64,000 nucleotides of DNA. Origin: Maridesulfovibrio sp. Lineage in GTDB: Bacteria > Desulfobacterota > Desulfovibrionia > Desulfovibrionales > Desulfovibrionaceae. Under the pieces are notes generated by a model. The model saw only the letters and a list, made by a program, of their open reading frames with translations, was not told the origin of the DNA and ran no database searches. The first letter of the stretch is position 1; every line of letters begins with the position of its first letter. Positions 1-7,037 of the stretch are shown in pieces. The stretch covers positions 3,326,122 to 3,390,121 of the forward strand of contig NZ_OY780933.1 of assembly GCF_963676065.1 (NCBI RefSeq), written 5' to 3'. The position numbers and the translations under genes were made by a program.

Positions 1-629
1 AACTTCTTGGCCGAAGGCTTAAGGAATCGTTCGACCCATTCGCGGAACAATATCATGGACTGGTCCCCGCCCTGAATCTGCAATCCAGAGCCGGGGCGCA
101 CATCGGAAAGAAGGTGGCAATATTCAAAAAACAAACGGTGAATATCATCTTCGCAACCACCATTCATTCGTGCTACCTGCACAGCGGATTGTAAAGCAAC
201 GGACCGCTGATTCGGACGCAGCCGGGGAAGCTTATCCAACTCATACGGCAAGGAAGGGGTCGAAGCAGATTCTTCGCTTTCGGGATCGTCATCACCAAGA
301 GCATAACAACCTCGTTCACGCAGAGTAGGAAGAACTTCCGAGGTGACCCAACGGCGAAACTTTTTGGCTTCGGGTTTACGGCTTTTGAAGATTAGGGAGT
401 AGAGGCCGGATTCGGAGACGGCTAAAACCTCCTGCCTTCTGCCTATGGGGTCGGTAATACCTACCCCATCTCTTTCGTCATCATCCAATCGCGAAACTGC
501 GTCTTTGTGGTTAGAGATTTCCAAAGCAGCACAAACATCCTTGGCCACAAACCAATAAAGACCTTCTTGATCTGTAACAACCCGGACCACACGGTCACCG
601 AAATCAAAAGGGATAATTTTATCAGACAT
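1..629 (-). CDS. BRO-N domain antirepressor-like protein (3' end beyond window edge)
   Basis: The frame is open from the ATG at 627-629 to the window edge (about 209 codons), so the C-terminus is missing. The N-terminal 110 residues show the BRO-N/phage antirepressor pattern: a YWFVAKDVCAAL motif, then a DDDERD segment, then LAVSESGLYSLIFKSRKPEAK and a W-x5-VLPTLR-type end. BRO-N proteins are DNA-binding regulators of phages and satellites, often controlling lysogeny. It lies directly downstream of the 75-codon gene ending at 622 and overlaps it by 8 bases, so the two are probably co-translated. The part beyond about residue 120 is not recognised. Confidence 0.8.
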   Translation of the reverse strand, partial: MSDKIIPFDFGDRVVRVVTDQEGLYWFVAKDVCAALEISNHKDAVSRLDDDERDGVGITDPIGRRQEVLAVSESGLYSLIFKSRKPEAKKFRRWVTSEVLPTLRERGCYALGDDDPESEESASTPSLPYELDKLPRLRPNQRSVALQSAVQVARMNGGCEDDIHRLFFEYCHLLSDVRPGSGLQIQGGDQSMILFREWVERFLKPSAKK

Positions 630-849
630 TGCCAAGCCTCCGCTCCAGATCGCGCATGAACTCGGCGTTCTTGGCTTCCATTGCCTCCCATTCAGTTTTT
701 ATCAGATGGGACACACCGCCGAACTTCTCAAAATCAAGGACATCAGAAAGAATTATGAAGGGATAGAGATTAGCTTGAAGCTGTTGCTGGACAAGAGATA
801 AAACGCGGGATTGTTCGGTTTCGTTGATGGGGGTTACTTTTGAGCTCAT
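622..849 (-). CDS. Small hypothetical protein of the element (75 aa)
   Basis: A 75-residue protein with no family that I recognise. The ATG at 849 is preceded on the minus strand by a strong AGGAGG ribosome site, which supports it as a real gene. Its stop overlaps the start of the BRO-N gene, suggesting translational coupling. The sequence is soluble, with a hydrophobic middle and an acidic/basic amphipathic C-terminal helix ending RDLERRLG. Confidence 0.6.
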   Translation of the reverse strand: MSSKVTPINETEQSRVLSLVQQQLQANLYPFIILSDVLDFEKFGGVSHLIKTEWEAMEAKNAEFMRDLERRLGNV

Positions 850-1165
850 GAAGAGCCTCCTTGCGGCTGAAAGTGTTTCAAGACTTTAAAAAAATTACCG
901 GGAGCTTGAAACAACGTCCGCAAGAACGCCCTGCTAAACTTTCCCCCTAAGGGTCTTGTATGGTAAAGCAGACTCCCGGCAAAAAATGGAGACTAAATAT
1001 GATTATGCCCAGAAAGGGGTATGGTTAAAAATAGGGCATAAAAAAGCCACTTCTGACGGGAGCGGAAGCCGCTTGCGGTTAAGAGTGTTTCAAGCTCTTG
1101 AGTAATTATTTATCCCGTTATTGGTTAACAAGTCAACCAATAACGGGATATTTTATGTGGTAAGG
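850..1165. promoter_or_regulatory. Gene-free leader region with duplicated motif and hairpins
   Basis: No convincing gene is seen in this stretch. It holds a near-duplicate motif reading CTTGAAACACT...CCGCAAG on the minus strand (861-884 and 1073-1095), a partly complementary copy at 907-927 that can pair with the first to form a hairpin, an inverted pair TATGCCC/GGGCATA near 1004-1039, and a perfect 16-bp inverted repeat at 1111-1150. One motif copy sits immediately before the ribosome site of the 75-codon gene. It is probably the leader and regulatory region of that gene and the BRO-N gene. Confidence 0.45.
1111..1150 (-). terminator. Perfect 16-bp inverted repeat, likely terminator
   Basis: Arms 1111-1126 and 1135-1150 are perfectly complementary around an 8-nt loop. 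It lies just past the stop of the leftward SWIM gene. The TTTT run is on the + strand side, so minus-strand termination is not textbook and the repeat may be bidirectional or an operator. Confidence 0.55.
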
Positions 1166-1972
1166 TCATTTCTTCTTTTTCAATTCATCTCGCAACTTTT
1201 CTTTTTCATCCCTAATCCACTTAGACAAGGCAGGCATCAAATGAATATACTTACGTTTAGAAACTTCCCTGTTCTCTGAATGAAAATTAAAACTATCACC
1301 GTTGAACTTGATCTTAGAATTTACAGTATTTGCTCTGAGGCTTACTTCAGCACTTATTTTTTCTCCTTCAACCTGCCCTGCAATTATCCACTTCATAGGA
1401 TCATCAAGCTGGGTCTCTTCAACAGTTGAAATTGCATCTACTGGCAAATCATCAGGAATTCCATGCACAGAGCGAAAAACAATATCCTGTACTTCTATCG
1501 GAGTTCCATGAGTCCAAACATTTCCACTCTTTTCCCATCCATACCGCTTGCCTTGGAAACAAACACTGTACCAAATATCATCCTCGCGATCTTTAAAGTA
1601 AGCAATTTCACCATGAGGGCTGTCCAGCTTCACAATTTTTTTATCCGCTGGAATTTTCCACCCTTTTTTATAAAACCACTCCAAAGCTTCTTGATACAAA
1701 GATAAATACTTCGGTAATCTATCCTGCCCGATACAGTACTGTACAAGATGTTTACAAAGTCTACGGGGATCATCCTGTGGGAATTGCTGCCTGCGTTTCT
1801 GCCAATCAGGACAAGTACAGGACAATTGCCCCAGACTGACATGGTAAGTTTCCCCGGATGAACGCGAAACCACCGCTACAGCATCATCTGGAAGAACCGG
1901 CCCAGAATTCATCTTGAAATTCTTGAAAAGCCAATAAAGACCAGCCGCGAGAACTATTAATAGCCATTCCAT
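1166..1972 (-). CDS. Membrane-anchored SWIM zinc-finger protein
   Basis: 268 residues. The N-terminus (about 2-20) is a hydrophobic membrane anchor. Residues about 50-80 carry the SWIM pattern: CTC-x-DW, then after roughly 20 residues C-K-H, i.e. CxCx(n)CxH, a zinc-binding fold used for DNA or protein contacts. The rest is unrecognised and ends in a lysine-rich tail. A SWIM domain behind a single membrane helix is unusual, as SWIM proteins are normally soluble. The lipoprotein gene upstream ends 10 bases before this start, so the two are likely co-transcribed. The function within the element is unknown; a superinfection or cargo role is only a guess. Confidence 0.7.
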   Translation of the reverse strand: MEWLLIVLAAGLYWLFKNFKMNSGPVLPDDAVAVVSRSSGETYHVSLGQLSCTCPDWQKRRQQFPQDDPRRLCKHLVQYCIGQDRLPKYLSLYQEALEWFYKKGWKIPADKKIVKLDSPHGEIAYFKDREDDIWYSVCFQGKRYGWEKSGNVWTHGTPIEVQDIVFRSVHGIPDDLPVDAISTVEETQLDDPMKWIIAGQVEGEKISAEVSLRANTVNSKIKFNGDSFNFHSENREVSKRKYIHLMPALSKWIRDEKEKLRDELKKKK

Positions 1973-1981
1973 AACATCACC

Positions 1982-2389
1982 CTAAGGAGTAAATTCAACG
2001 TTTCTTGCACTTCCACTGGTCGCATATCCAAGCGCCGCATTAAAAAGGATACCCAAAATAGAACTGACTGTTTCCTTCCGAATCACAGTAGCTGAAGCAT
2101 ACTTGTTTTTCTTAAAAGCAAGGTATTTTTCATTTTTCACGGCAATGTCATAGTCATTATTCCGCATCTGAAACAAGATTTTCCTGTAAACATCTTCCGG
2201 GATAGGCTTGGCAAAAGTCACATAAACAACATTTTTCGCATATGTTAAATTATTATTCCTTGAATCTGGATGATTATACGAAAACTTTACTCCATAAGGA
2301 TTTTCTTTACCTTCATCATATTGCATTTTTTTTGCTGCACACCCCCCAACTAAACAACCCACCATAACCAATAACAAAATTTTTCTCAT
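1982..2389 (-). CDS. Small lipoprotein
   Basis: I choose the ATG at 2389 over the upstream one at 2416 because it has an AGGTGG ribosome site and gives a clean lipoprotein signal: MRK, a hydrophobic stretch, then the lipobox LVGGC with the modified cysteine at residue 17. The mature part, about 118 residues, is basic and is not recognised. A hydrophobic Gly/Ala-rich stretch lies near the C-terminus. It sits upstream of and close to the SWIM-domain gene, forming an apparent two-gene membrane-associated cassette within the element. Confidence 0.7.
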   Translation of the reverse strand: MRKILLLVMVGCLVGGCAAKKMQYDEGKENPYGVKFSYNHPDSRNNNLTYAKNVVYVTFAKPIPEDVYRKILFQMRNNDYDIAVKNEKYLAFKKNKYASATVIRKETVSSILGILFNAALGYATSGSARNVEFTP

Positions 2390-2476
2390 AAATGCCACCT
2401 CGTTAAATTTTACCACCCACCACGATTATAATATTATCTAAAGAGTATCAAGGCGACACAAAGATTCCATAAACAG

Positions 2477-2511
2477 AAAAATCCCCGGCCGCACAAAATG
2501 CAACCGGGGAT
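2477..2511 (-). terminator. Rho-independent terminator of the leftward 3726-2574 operon
   Basis: Complementary arms at 2481-2488 and 2504-2511 (ATCCCCGG/CCGGGGAT). On the minus strand the stem is followed by a TTTT run. It is located after the stop of the HTH gene. Confidence 0.75.
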
Positions 2512-2573
2512 ACAGATGAGGGAGATCCGGACAACCCGGAGACCCTGAAATCTATTTATGCACTAAACTAAAA

Positions 2574-3014
2574 TCAGTCAACGCCATCCTCCGCCGCTGC
2601 GTAGACCTCCCATACGGCACAAGCCCGCGCGGATAGCTCGGCAACCCTGATCCGGTCCGGTTTTTCATCCGGCCAGTCAAATTCTCCGACAGTAACCCCC
2701 GACTCAGGATCAGTGAAACAGCCCTCGCCCGGTTTATCCATAACACGGACGCTAAAACGTTCCGGGTGCAGGTGAAAAACAAAAAATATTCCCTCTTCGC
2801 CATGCTGGACCATCCACTCAGGCCCATCTGTAGGGTCCAGAGCCCAGCCGCGCAATTGCAGCTCAGCGCAGAGCGATTCAGGGATTTCCATTTTCTCGGA
2901 TTCCATTTTACTAATACGTGTCTGGTCTATTCCGTTTATTGCCAATTCCTCAGCAAATTTAGTCTGGTTCAGTCCAGTCTTTTTCCGTATTTTTTTCAGG
3001 TCTGATCCTGTCAT
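2574..3014 (-). CDS. XRE-type HTH regulator
   Basis: I choose the ATG at 3014, with GAGGAT upstream and right after the stop of the preceding gene, over the longer start at 3056. The protein is 146 residues. Residues 3-50 form a Cro/CI-type helix-turn-helix (LKKIRKKTGLNQTKFAEEL, then RISKMESEKMEIP). The C-terminal 90 residues are not recognised. This layout fits a phage repressor or an antitoxin-like regulator. No toxin partner is obvious next to it. Confidence 0.75.
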   Translation of the reverse strand: MTGSDLKKIRKKTGLNQTKFAEELAINGIDQTRISKMESEKMEIPESLCAELQLRGWALDPTDGPEWMVQHGEEGIFFVFHLHPERFSVRVMDKPGEGCFTDPESGVTVGEFDWPDEKPDRIRVAELSARACAVWEVYAAAEDGVD

Positions 3015-3015
3015 T

Positions 3016-3408
3016 TTATAAATCCTCAATTTTTCGTGCCAGTTCATCACGGGCAATCTTCACCAACACATCAACTACATTTTTAGATTTTTTCGGGCCG
3101 ATATCCCGCCTGCGTGAACGGATCGCCTCCGGGGTTCTCCATGGCAACAACTGGCAGCACACACAGTCAGGCCATTTAAGTAATAGCCTATCCTCCTCCG
3201 GTTGCCACTGATGAATCATTCCTATGCCGGGATCAGTCGGGAGTTTCCATTCAGGAACCCCGGCAACCATGGCAATACACAGCAACTCATAAGTTCCGAC
3301 CAGAGGGGCGAAACGTTCCTCTGGTAACATCCCTTTTGTCATGCCAGACTGAGGACTACGACGCCCCTTTCTACGATTTTTTGAACGCTCACCGGGGGGT
3401 TTACACAT
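3016..3408 (-). CDS. Hypothetical phage protein with possible SANT/HTH-like segment
   Basis: 130 residues, starting after a good ribosome site (CTGGAGG). The very basic N-terminus (KNRRKGRR) is followed by a Cys/Trp-rich middle. The segment from about residue 70 to 105 (EEDRLLLKWPD..., then TPEAIRSRRRDIG) resembles the spacing of Myb/SANT-like or GcrA-like DNA-binding helices. The assignment is weak. It lies between an 89-codon gene and the HTH gene in one leftward operon. Confidence 0.5.
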   Translation of the reverse strand: MCKPPGERSKNRRKGRRSPQSGMTKGMLPEERFAPLVGTYELLCIAMVAGVPEWKLPTDPGIGMIHQWQPEEDRLLLKWPDCVCCQLLPWRTPEAIRSRRRDIGPKKSKNVVDVLVKIARDELARKIEDL

Positions 3409-3429
3409 AAAAACCTCCAGAAAGGAAAT

Positions 3430-3447
3430 CCCCGCCCGAAGGCGGGG
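3430..3447 (-). terminator. Intra-operon GC hairpin with UUCG-type loop
   Basis: Seven-base arms (3430-3436, 3441-3447) close a loop that reads TTCG on the minus strand, an unusually stable tetraloop. It lies between the 89-codon gene and the next gene. It could attenuate transcription or stabilise the upstream mRNA end. Confidence 0.5.
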
Positions 3448-3456
3448 AACATGCTT

Positions 3457-3726
3457 TTAATCTTCAAGCATTATTGAAATTTCTTCTTCGGCTTCTCTTA
3501 CCAGCTTGTTTTCCATAAATGCCCGAACAACAGTGTGGAGAGGGCCTTTGTAGTCTACATCATGGATAACGTTTACAGTCTGACTTTCTTCAAAGCAGAC
3601 CTCATCATAACCATTCTTCTTCAGCCACCTGTTGACTCTCATTTCAATCTGACGAGTGCGATCAAAAGCTGCTGTCCCGTCTGATACTCCGTGCCAACCA
3701 AAGTGAGTTGTTGTTGAAGCTGACAT
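3457..3726 (-). CDS. Hypothetical protein, first gene of a leftward operon (89 aa)
   Basis: 89 residues, not recognised. The protein is soluble and acidic at the C-terminus, with no signal peptide or zinc motif. It is the first gene behind a strong promoter (3784-3812) with three tandem 10-bp repeats, and is followed by the 130-codon gene and the HTH gene. The position suggests an early regulatory or immunity function, which is inference from place only. Confidence 0.55.
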   Translation of the reverse strand: MSASTTTHFGWHGVSDGTAAFDRTRQIEMRVNRWLKKNGYDEVCFEESQTVNVIHDVDYKGPLHTVVRAFMENKLVREAEEEISIMLED

Positions 3727-3783
3727 CCTAGTTCTCCTGAGTTTGGTTTTGTCTGGGGAGGATTCCCCTCATCTGTTGAAATC

Positions 3784-3812
3784 AGATTATCGAAACCATA
3801 ACTCGCCGTCAA
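3784..3812 (-). promoter_or_regulatory. Sigma-70 promoter for the leftward 3726-2574 operon
   Basis: On the minus strand TTGACG (3812-3807) and TAATCT (3789-3784) are separated by exactly 17 bases. The start codon of the 89-codon gene is about 60 bases downstream. Confidence 0.7.
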
Positions 3813-3842
3813 CATATTTTTGCATATTTTTGCATATTTTTA
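3811..3842. repeat. Three tandem 10-bp repeats beside the -35 box
   Basis: TGCATATTTT-type units repeat in exact 10-bp phase (about one helical turn), directly upstream of the leftward promoter. They could be an UP element or the operator of the downstream HTH protein. Confidence 0.7.
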
Positions 3843-3874
3843 TTTATCTCATTTCAAATACTGAAAAGACACAA

Positions 3875-3910
3875 TAAATCCCCCTCCCGGTAGCCCGGAA
3901 GGGGGATTTA
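3875..3910 (-). terminator. Terminator hairpin after the zinc-ribbon gene
   Basis: A 16-bp stem with one mismatch (arms 3875-3890 and 3895-3910), just past the stop of the gene at 3931-4125. A and T flank both ends, so it could act in both directions. Confidence 0.65.
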
Positions 3911-3930
3911 AATTTTCATCACACAGGCGA

Positions 3931-4125
3931 TTATATAAACCAGCTCAAGAGAAACAACACCGCCACAGGTAATATAAACCACCGCCTGAAACTACGCCAG
4001 AAACTAGCCCAGAAACCCAGCTGCGGCTGTTCCAGCGTGTAGCTATACCCGTGTCCGCACTTCGGACACTTGGCCGGACAATCTGAAATATCAGTTCCGC
4101 AGATATGGCAATAAAATTTACCCAT
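3931..4125 (-). CDS. Zinc-ribbon protein with one C-terminal membrane helix
   Basis: 64 residues. The N-terminus has two CxxC knuckles (CHIC and CPKC), a typical zinc ribbon. The C-terminal 20 residues are a hydrophobic helix rich in W, F and L. It follows the terminase and the small zinc-finger gene. Such mini zinc-ribbon membrane proteins are common and have no general assigned function. Confidence 0.6.
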   Translation of the reverse strand: MGKFYCHICGTDISDCPAKCPKCGHGYSYTLEQPQLGFWASFWRSFRRWFILPVAVLFLLSWFI

Positions 4126-4167
4126 AACCCACCTTACCTTTTTGAACTTTCGAAAGCGAGGGGAAAA

Positions 4168-4398
4168 TCACCCCTCGACAACCTCCACACTCTTCATTTG
4201 TTCCTTGAGCGCACAAATCAAACAAGAATCGTTTGTACAGGCATGGTAGCGCACCCGCGCCCTGTCCTGTTTTTTTGTGGTCACCACCCTAGCCCGTTCA
4301 CCGCAGAGCGGACAATCAGCACGCTTTTTCTCGCTGTCCCACTCTACTCCCTTGCGGGCCAGTGCCATTGCCATTCTAACTTTATCGTGTGTGCTCAT
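4168..4398 (-). CDS. Small zinc-finger phage protein
   Basis: The ATG at 4398 (AGGTCGG upstream) is preferred over one at 4413 that would overlap the terminase end. The protein has about 76 residues with a CPLC knuckle near residue 30 and a second pair in CTNDSCLIC near residue 60, so it likely binds one zinc. It resembles Com-type or zinc-finger regulators of tailed phages in general layout. It lies directly downstream of the terminase large subunit. Confidence 0.55.
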   Translation of the reverse strand: MSTHDKVRMAMALARKGVEWDSEKKRADCPLCGERARVVTTKKQDRARVRYHACTNDSCLICALKEQMKSVEVVEG

Positions 4399-4399
4399 T

Positions 4400-6277
4400 T
4401 TATCCGACCTCATGAGTGTAGGGGTTGATGACCGGTTCTTGTTTTATGACAACGGGATTTTTCGGCATAATATAGGGACTGCCCAGCGTAATCAGCGAGG
4501 GCGTCCAGATGTGTTCCGCGCAGGCATGGCAATAGACTTCACAGTCCAGTAGATGGTTATCGCGTTTTTGGGCAATCCACTTGCCATCCGGCCCACGTTC
4601 CTCGGCGAACATCTGCTTGAAATAGTCCTCGCCCGTCTGGGAATGCAGCCACATGGGCTGTCTGGAAGCGGGATTCATGCGCACCAGATGAATTTTATCC
4701 TTCATGTCATCAGTGCCGACCAGATAAAGCGGCACTTTCTGCTGCATCTTGGCAGGAATTCCGGGCTGCCCACCCATGGAAGACGGTTTAATGGTATCCT
4801 GCTGCCGCTGGGATGCACCCTTGACCCCGTAGACCAGACCGGGCCAGCACCCCGGCTTTGCGTAGTTGTCGATAGAGAACAGCCACGCTTTTACTTCATC
4901 GGTTTTTGACCAGCCGAGTTCGTTGGACTTATCTTTGTTACCGCCGATATCAATCCCTGCGCGCCAGATCGGCATAACCATATCGTCCCGGCCTTCAATC
5001 GGGTAGCGGGTACGGAAAAGCAGCTCTTCAACATCCGCGAAAGTGTTCAGCCAGCCGTATTGCAGCATCCAGCTTTGCATCTCCCGGCCCCACGCGCGGA
5101 CCACAAACCAGAATCCGGTCATCTGCATATCAATACCGCAGGTAATCGCCACAGCTTCCGCCGGAGCCACCAGCGGCGGCAAGAGCGGATCAACCATTTT
5201 CCGGGCGCGGCTCTCGTTGGTTTCAATGGCAACGACTTTATGCGGTTTGGCACAGAAATCATTATCAAAGCGCTGCATAGCCTTGGGCGTGCCGTCTTTG
5301 ATAGCCTCAAACCACGCCGCCGACACGGTGGACAGCGAAACATAGCGGCTGATCCATGCCGGAATATGGAAAGCAACACATTCCGGACGGCTGACTTCCT
5401 GATCGCAGTGCCAGTGCCCGCGCTTGATAGCCTCGTTGCGTTTGTAATCGTTCCAATGCGCGCCGCAGCCCTGACACTCGTACCAAGCAAGCGTCTGGTG
5501 CCGAATCTGGGCAGGATCGCGCATTCCTTCCGGCACCCGGATATGCTTGTGATCCATCACCTGCGCATGTCCGCAGGTCGGGCAGACAGCCTGGTACTGG
5601 TAAACAACCTGCGCTTTGTGGGTTAAGGCCTTCCAGATGGATGATTGATGCTCGTTGCCGCGCGGTTTGGAAACGCGAATAATTTTGCTATCCACCGGAT
5701 AACCGATAGTTCGCTCAATCATGGTGTCCACGCTGGCCGGATCGGGGTAGGCATCCTCTTCATCCAGCATCAGCACCCGCATGGAAACCGAGGACATGGA
5801 CGCCTCAGACCCGGAAGTCATGCCGTAAAGGGTTGCGCTGTGAGTATTGAGACTCATGGACTGCACGGATTTCTCCGCATCGGGCAGCATCTTGCGCAGC
5901 TTGGGCGAACGTTTGAAATGAGGGCCAAGCTTTTCCTTGAAAATTCGCTTAGCGACCTTTTCGTCAGGCATGCCCAGCCCTGTGGGGGACGGCTCCCGCT
6001 CCATTTCCGCAGCAAGGCAGGCGTAGCCCGTGGAGGTTTTCACAGTCTGGGAAGTCCCGACCACGATAATCTCACGAGTCCACGGCTTATCCCACGCCTC
6101 CATGATGCCCCGCGCGTAGGGCGCGAAATCGTGATTAAAATTGCGGTTTTCATAGGTCCCGGTAACCAGAACAAAATCATTTTCCGCAAATTCAGCAGTG
6201 GAAACCTGTGGACGCAGGGCCAAGACCTCGATTTCAGCCGGGGAAAGCTTGAGCGGATTCTCGTTAGGACAAGTCAT
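4400..6277 (-). CDS. Phage terminase large subunit, GpA family
   Basis: 625 residues, normal for lambda GpA-type terminases, which package DNA into capsids using an ATPase and a nuclease. A Walker A-like segment GTSQTVKTST lies near residue 75. A Walker B-like segment with the catalytic acid, VLMLDEEDAYP, lies near 170. A zinc ribbon, CPTCGH...CQGCG, lies near 230-265. The start overlaps the end of the small-subunit-like gene by 14 bases, as usual for terminase pairs. No portal or capsid gene follows, which is the odd point. Confidence 0.9.
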   Translation of the reverse strand: MTCPNENPLKLSPAEIEVLALRPQVSTAEFAENDFVLVTGTYENRNFNHDFAPYARGIMEAWDKPWTREIIVVGTSQTVKTSTGYACLAAEMEREPSPTGLGMPDEKVAKRIFKEKLGPHFKRSPKLRKMLPDAEKSVQSMSLNTHSATLYGMTSGSEASMSSVSMRVLMLDEEDAYPDPASVDTMIERTIGYPVDSKIIRVSKPRGNEHQSSIWKALTHKAQVVYQYQAVCPTCGHAQVMDHKHIRVPEGMRDPAQIRHQTLAWYECQGCGAHWNDYKRNEAIKRGHWHCDQEVSRPECVAFHIPAWISRYVSLSTVSAAWFEAIKDGTPKAMQRFDNDFCAKPHKVVAIETNESRARKMVDPLLPPLVAPAEAVAITCGIDMQMTGFWFVVRAWGREMQSWMLQYGWLNTFADVEELLFRTRYPIEGRDDMVMPIWRAGIDIGGNKDKSNELGWSKTDEVKAWLFSIDNYAKPGCWPGLVYGVKGASQRQQDTIKPSSMGGQPGIPAKMQQKVPLYLVGTDDMKDKIHLVRMNPASRQPMWLHSQTGEDYFKQMFAEERGPDGKWIAQKRDNHLLDCEVYCHACAEHIWTPSLITLGSPYIMPKNPVVIKQEPVINPYTHEVG

Positions 6278-7037
6278 CGGGACGCTCCATCAGGTCAAAG
6301 TATTCCAGCAGCTCGCCGACCTTTTCCAGATTGCCATCCACCAGCCGGATCGCGGCCCGCGCATCCCGCCGGGAACCCTCGATACGATTCCGTTGCCATG
6401 TCTCCCATGCCTCGCGCATTTCCTCGGTGTACCACTCGCCCGTGACCAACGAATCAAGCGCCTCGCGCACGCGCTCCCGAAAAATCTGGGTGAATTCCGG
6501 CAACTGCTTGACCATATGGCGGGTGATTTCCCCGGCCTTGTCCGGGTCACCGCCGACCAGCTCCACCAGCTCGCGGGCCTGTTCATCACCACCGAAAATC
6601 TCGGCAACTTCCGGCCCGACCTCATAGGAAAAGTTAGTCAGCATCAGCTTTGTGGACTTAAAACGCTCCGCCAGCTCACGATAAAAAACCAGCACCGGAA
6701 TCAGCTTCCCGATTTCCTGCTCGAACATCATACGCTTGCGCTTGGCCTCGATGGACTTCAGATCGGCATCAGCGTTGATTTTCCGCTCATGCGCGCCGCT
6801 GGTGGGTAACGGGGCTTGTTTGGGGGAGGCGGTGGCATCTTTTAAACCGTATTCATTGATAGCAATCTTCAAGATTTCATCTTCATCCCATTTCCCTTTT
6901 TTCTCCCCGCTCTTCCAAGTAGGCGCCAACTTCCCACCGAAAACAGCCTGACCGGTAGGATTACAGACCACACCGCGCGAAACCTTGACCCCATTTTCCT
7001 TAAGGAATTTATATAATTGATTTCGATTTTCGATCAT
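6264..7037 (-). CDS. Terminase small subunit-like protein
   Basis: 257 residues, immediately upstream of and overlapping the large terminase gene, and overlapping the primase end by 4 bases. The N-terminal 50 residues look like a winged-helix recognition region (NRNQLYKFLKENGVKVSRG), followed by a charged helical middle (SIEAKRKRMMFEQEIGKLIP). This is the layout of Nu1-type small subunits, which recognise the packaging site. The call rests on position and this layout. The C-terminal 70 residues, rich in R/E/W, are unassigned. Confidence 0.65.
   Translation of the reverse strand: MIENRNQLYKFLKENGVKVSRGVVCNPTGQAVFGGKLAPTWKSGEKKGKWDEDEILKIAINEYGLKDATASPKQAPLPTSGAHERKINADADLKSIEAKRKRMMFEQEIGKLIPVLVFYRELAERFKSTKLMLTNFSYEVGPEVAEIFGGDEQARELVELVGGDPDKAGEITRHMVKQLPEFTQIFRERVREALDSLVTGEWYTEEMREAWETWQRNRIEGSRRDARAAIRLVDGNLEKVGELLEYFDLMERPDDLS

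Noticed and set aside
3811..3842. CRISPR array
   Set aside because: The units are 10 bp long with no spacers.
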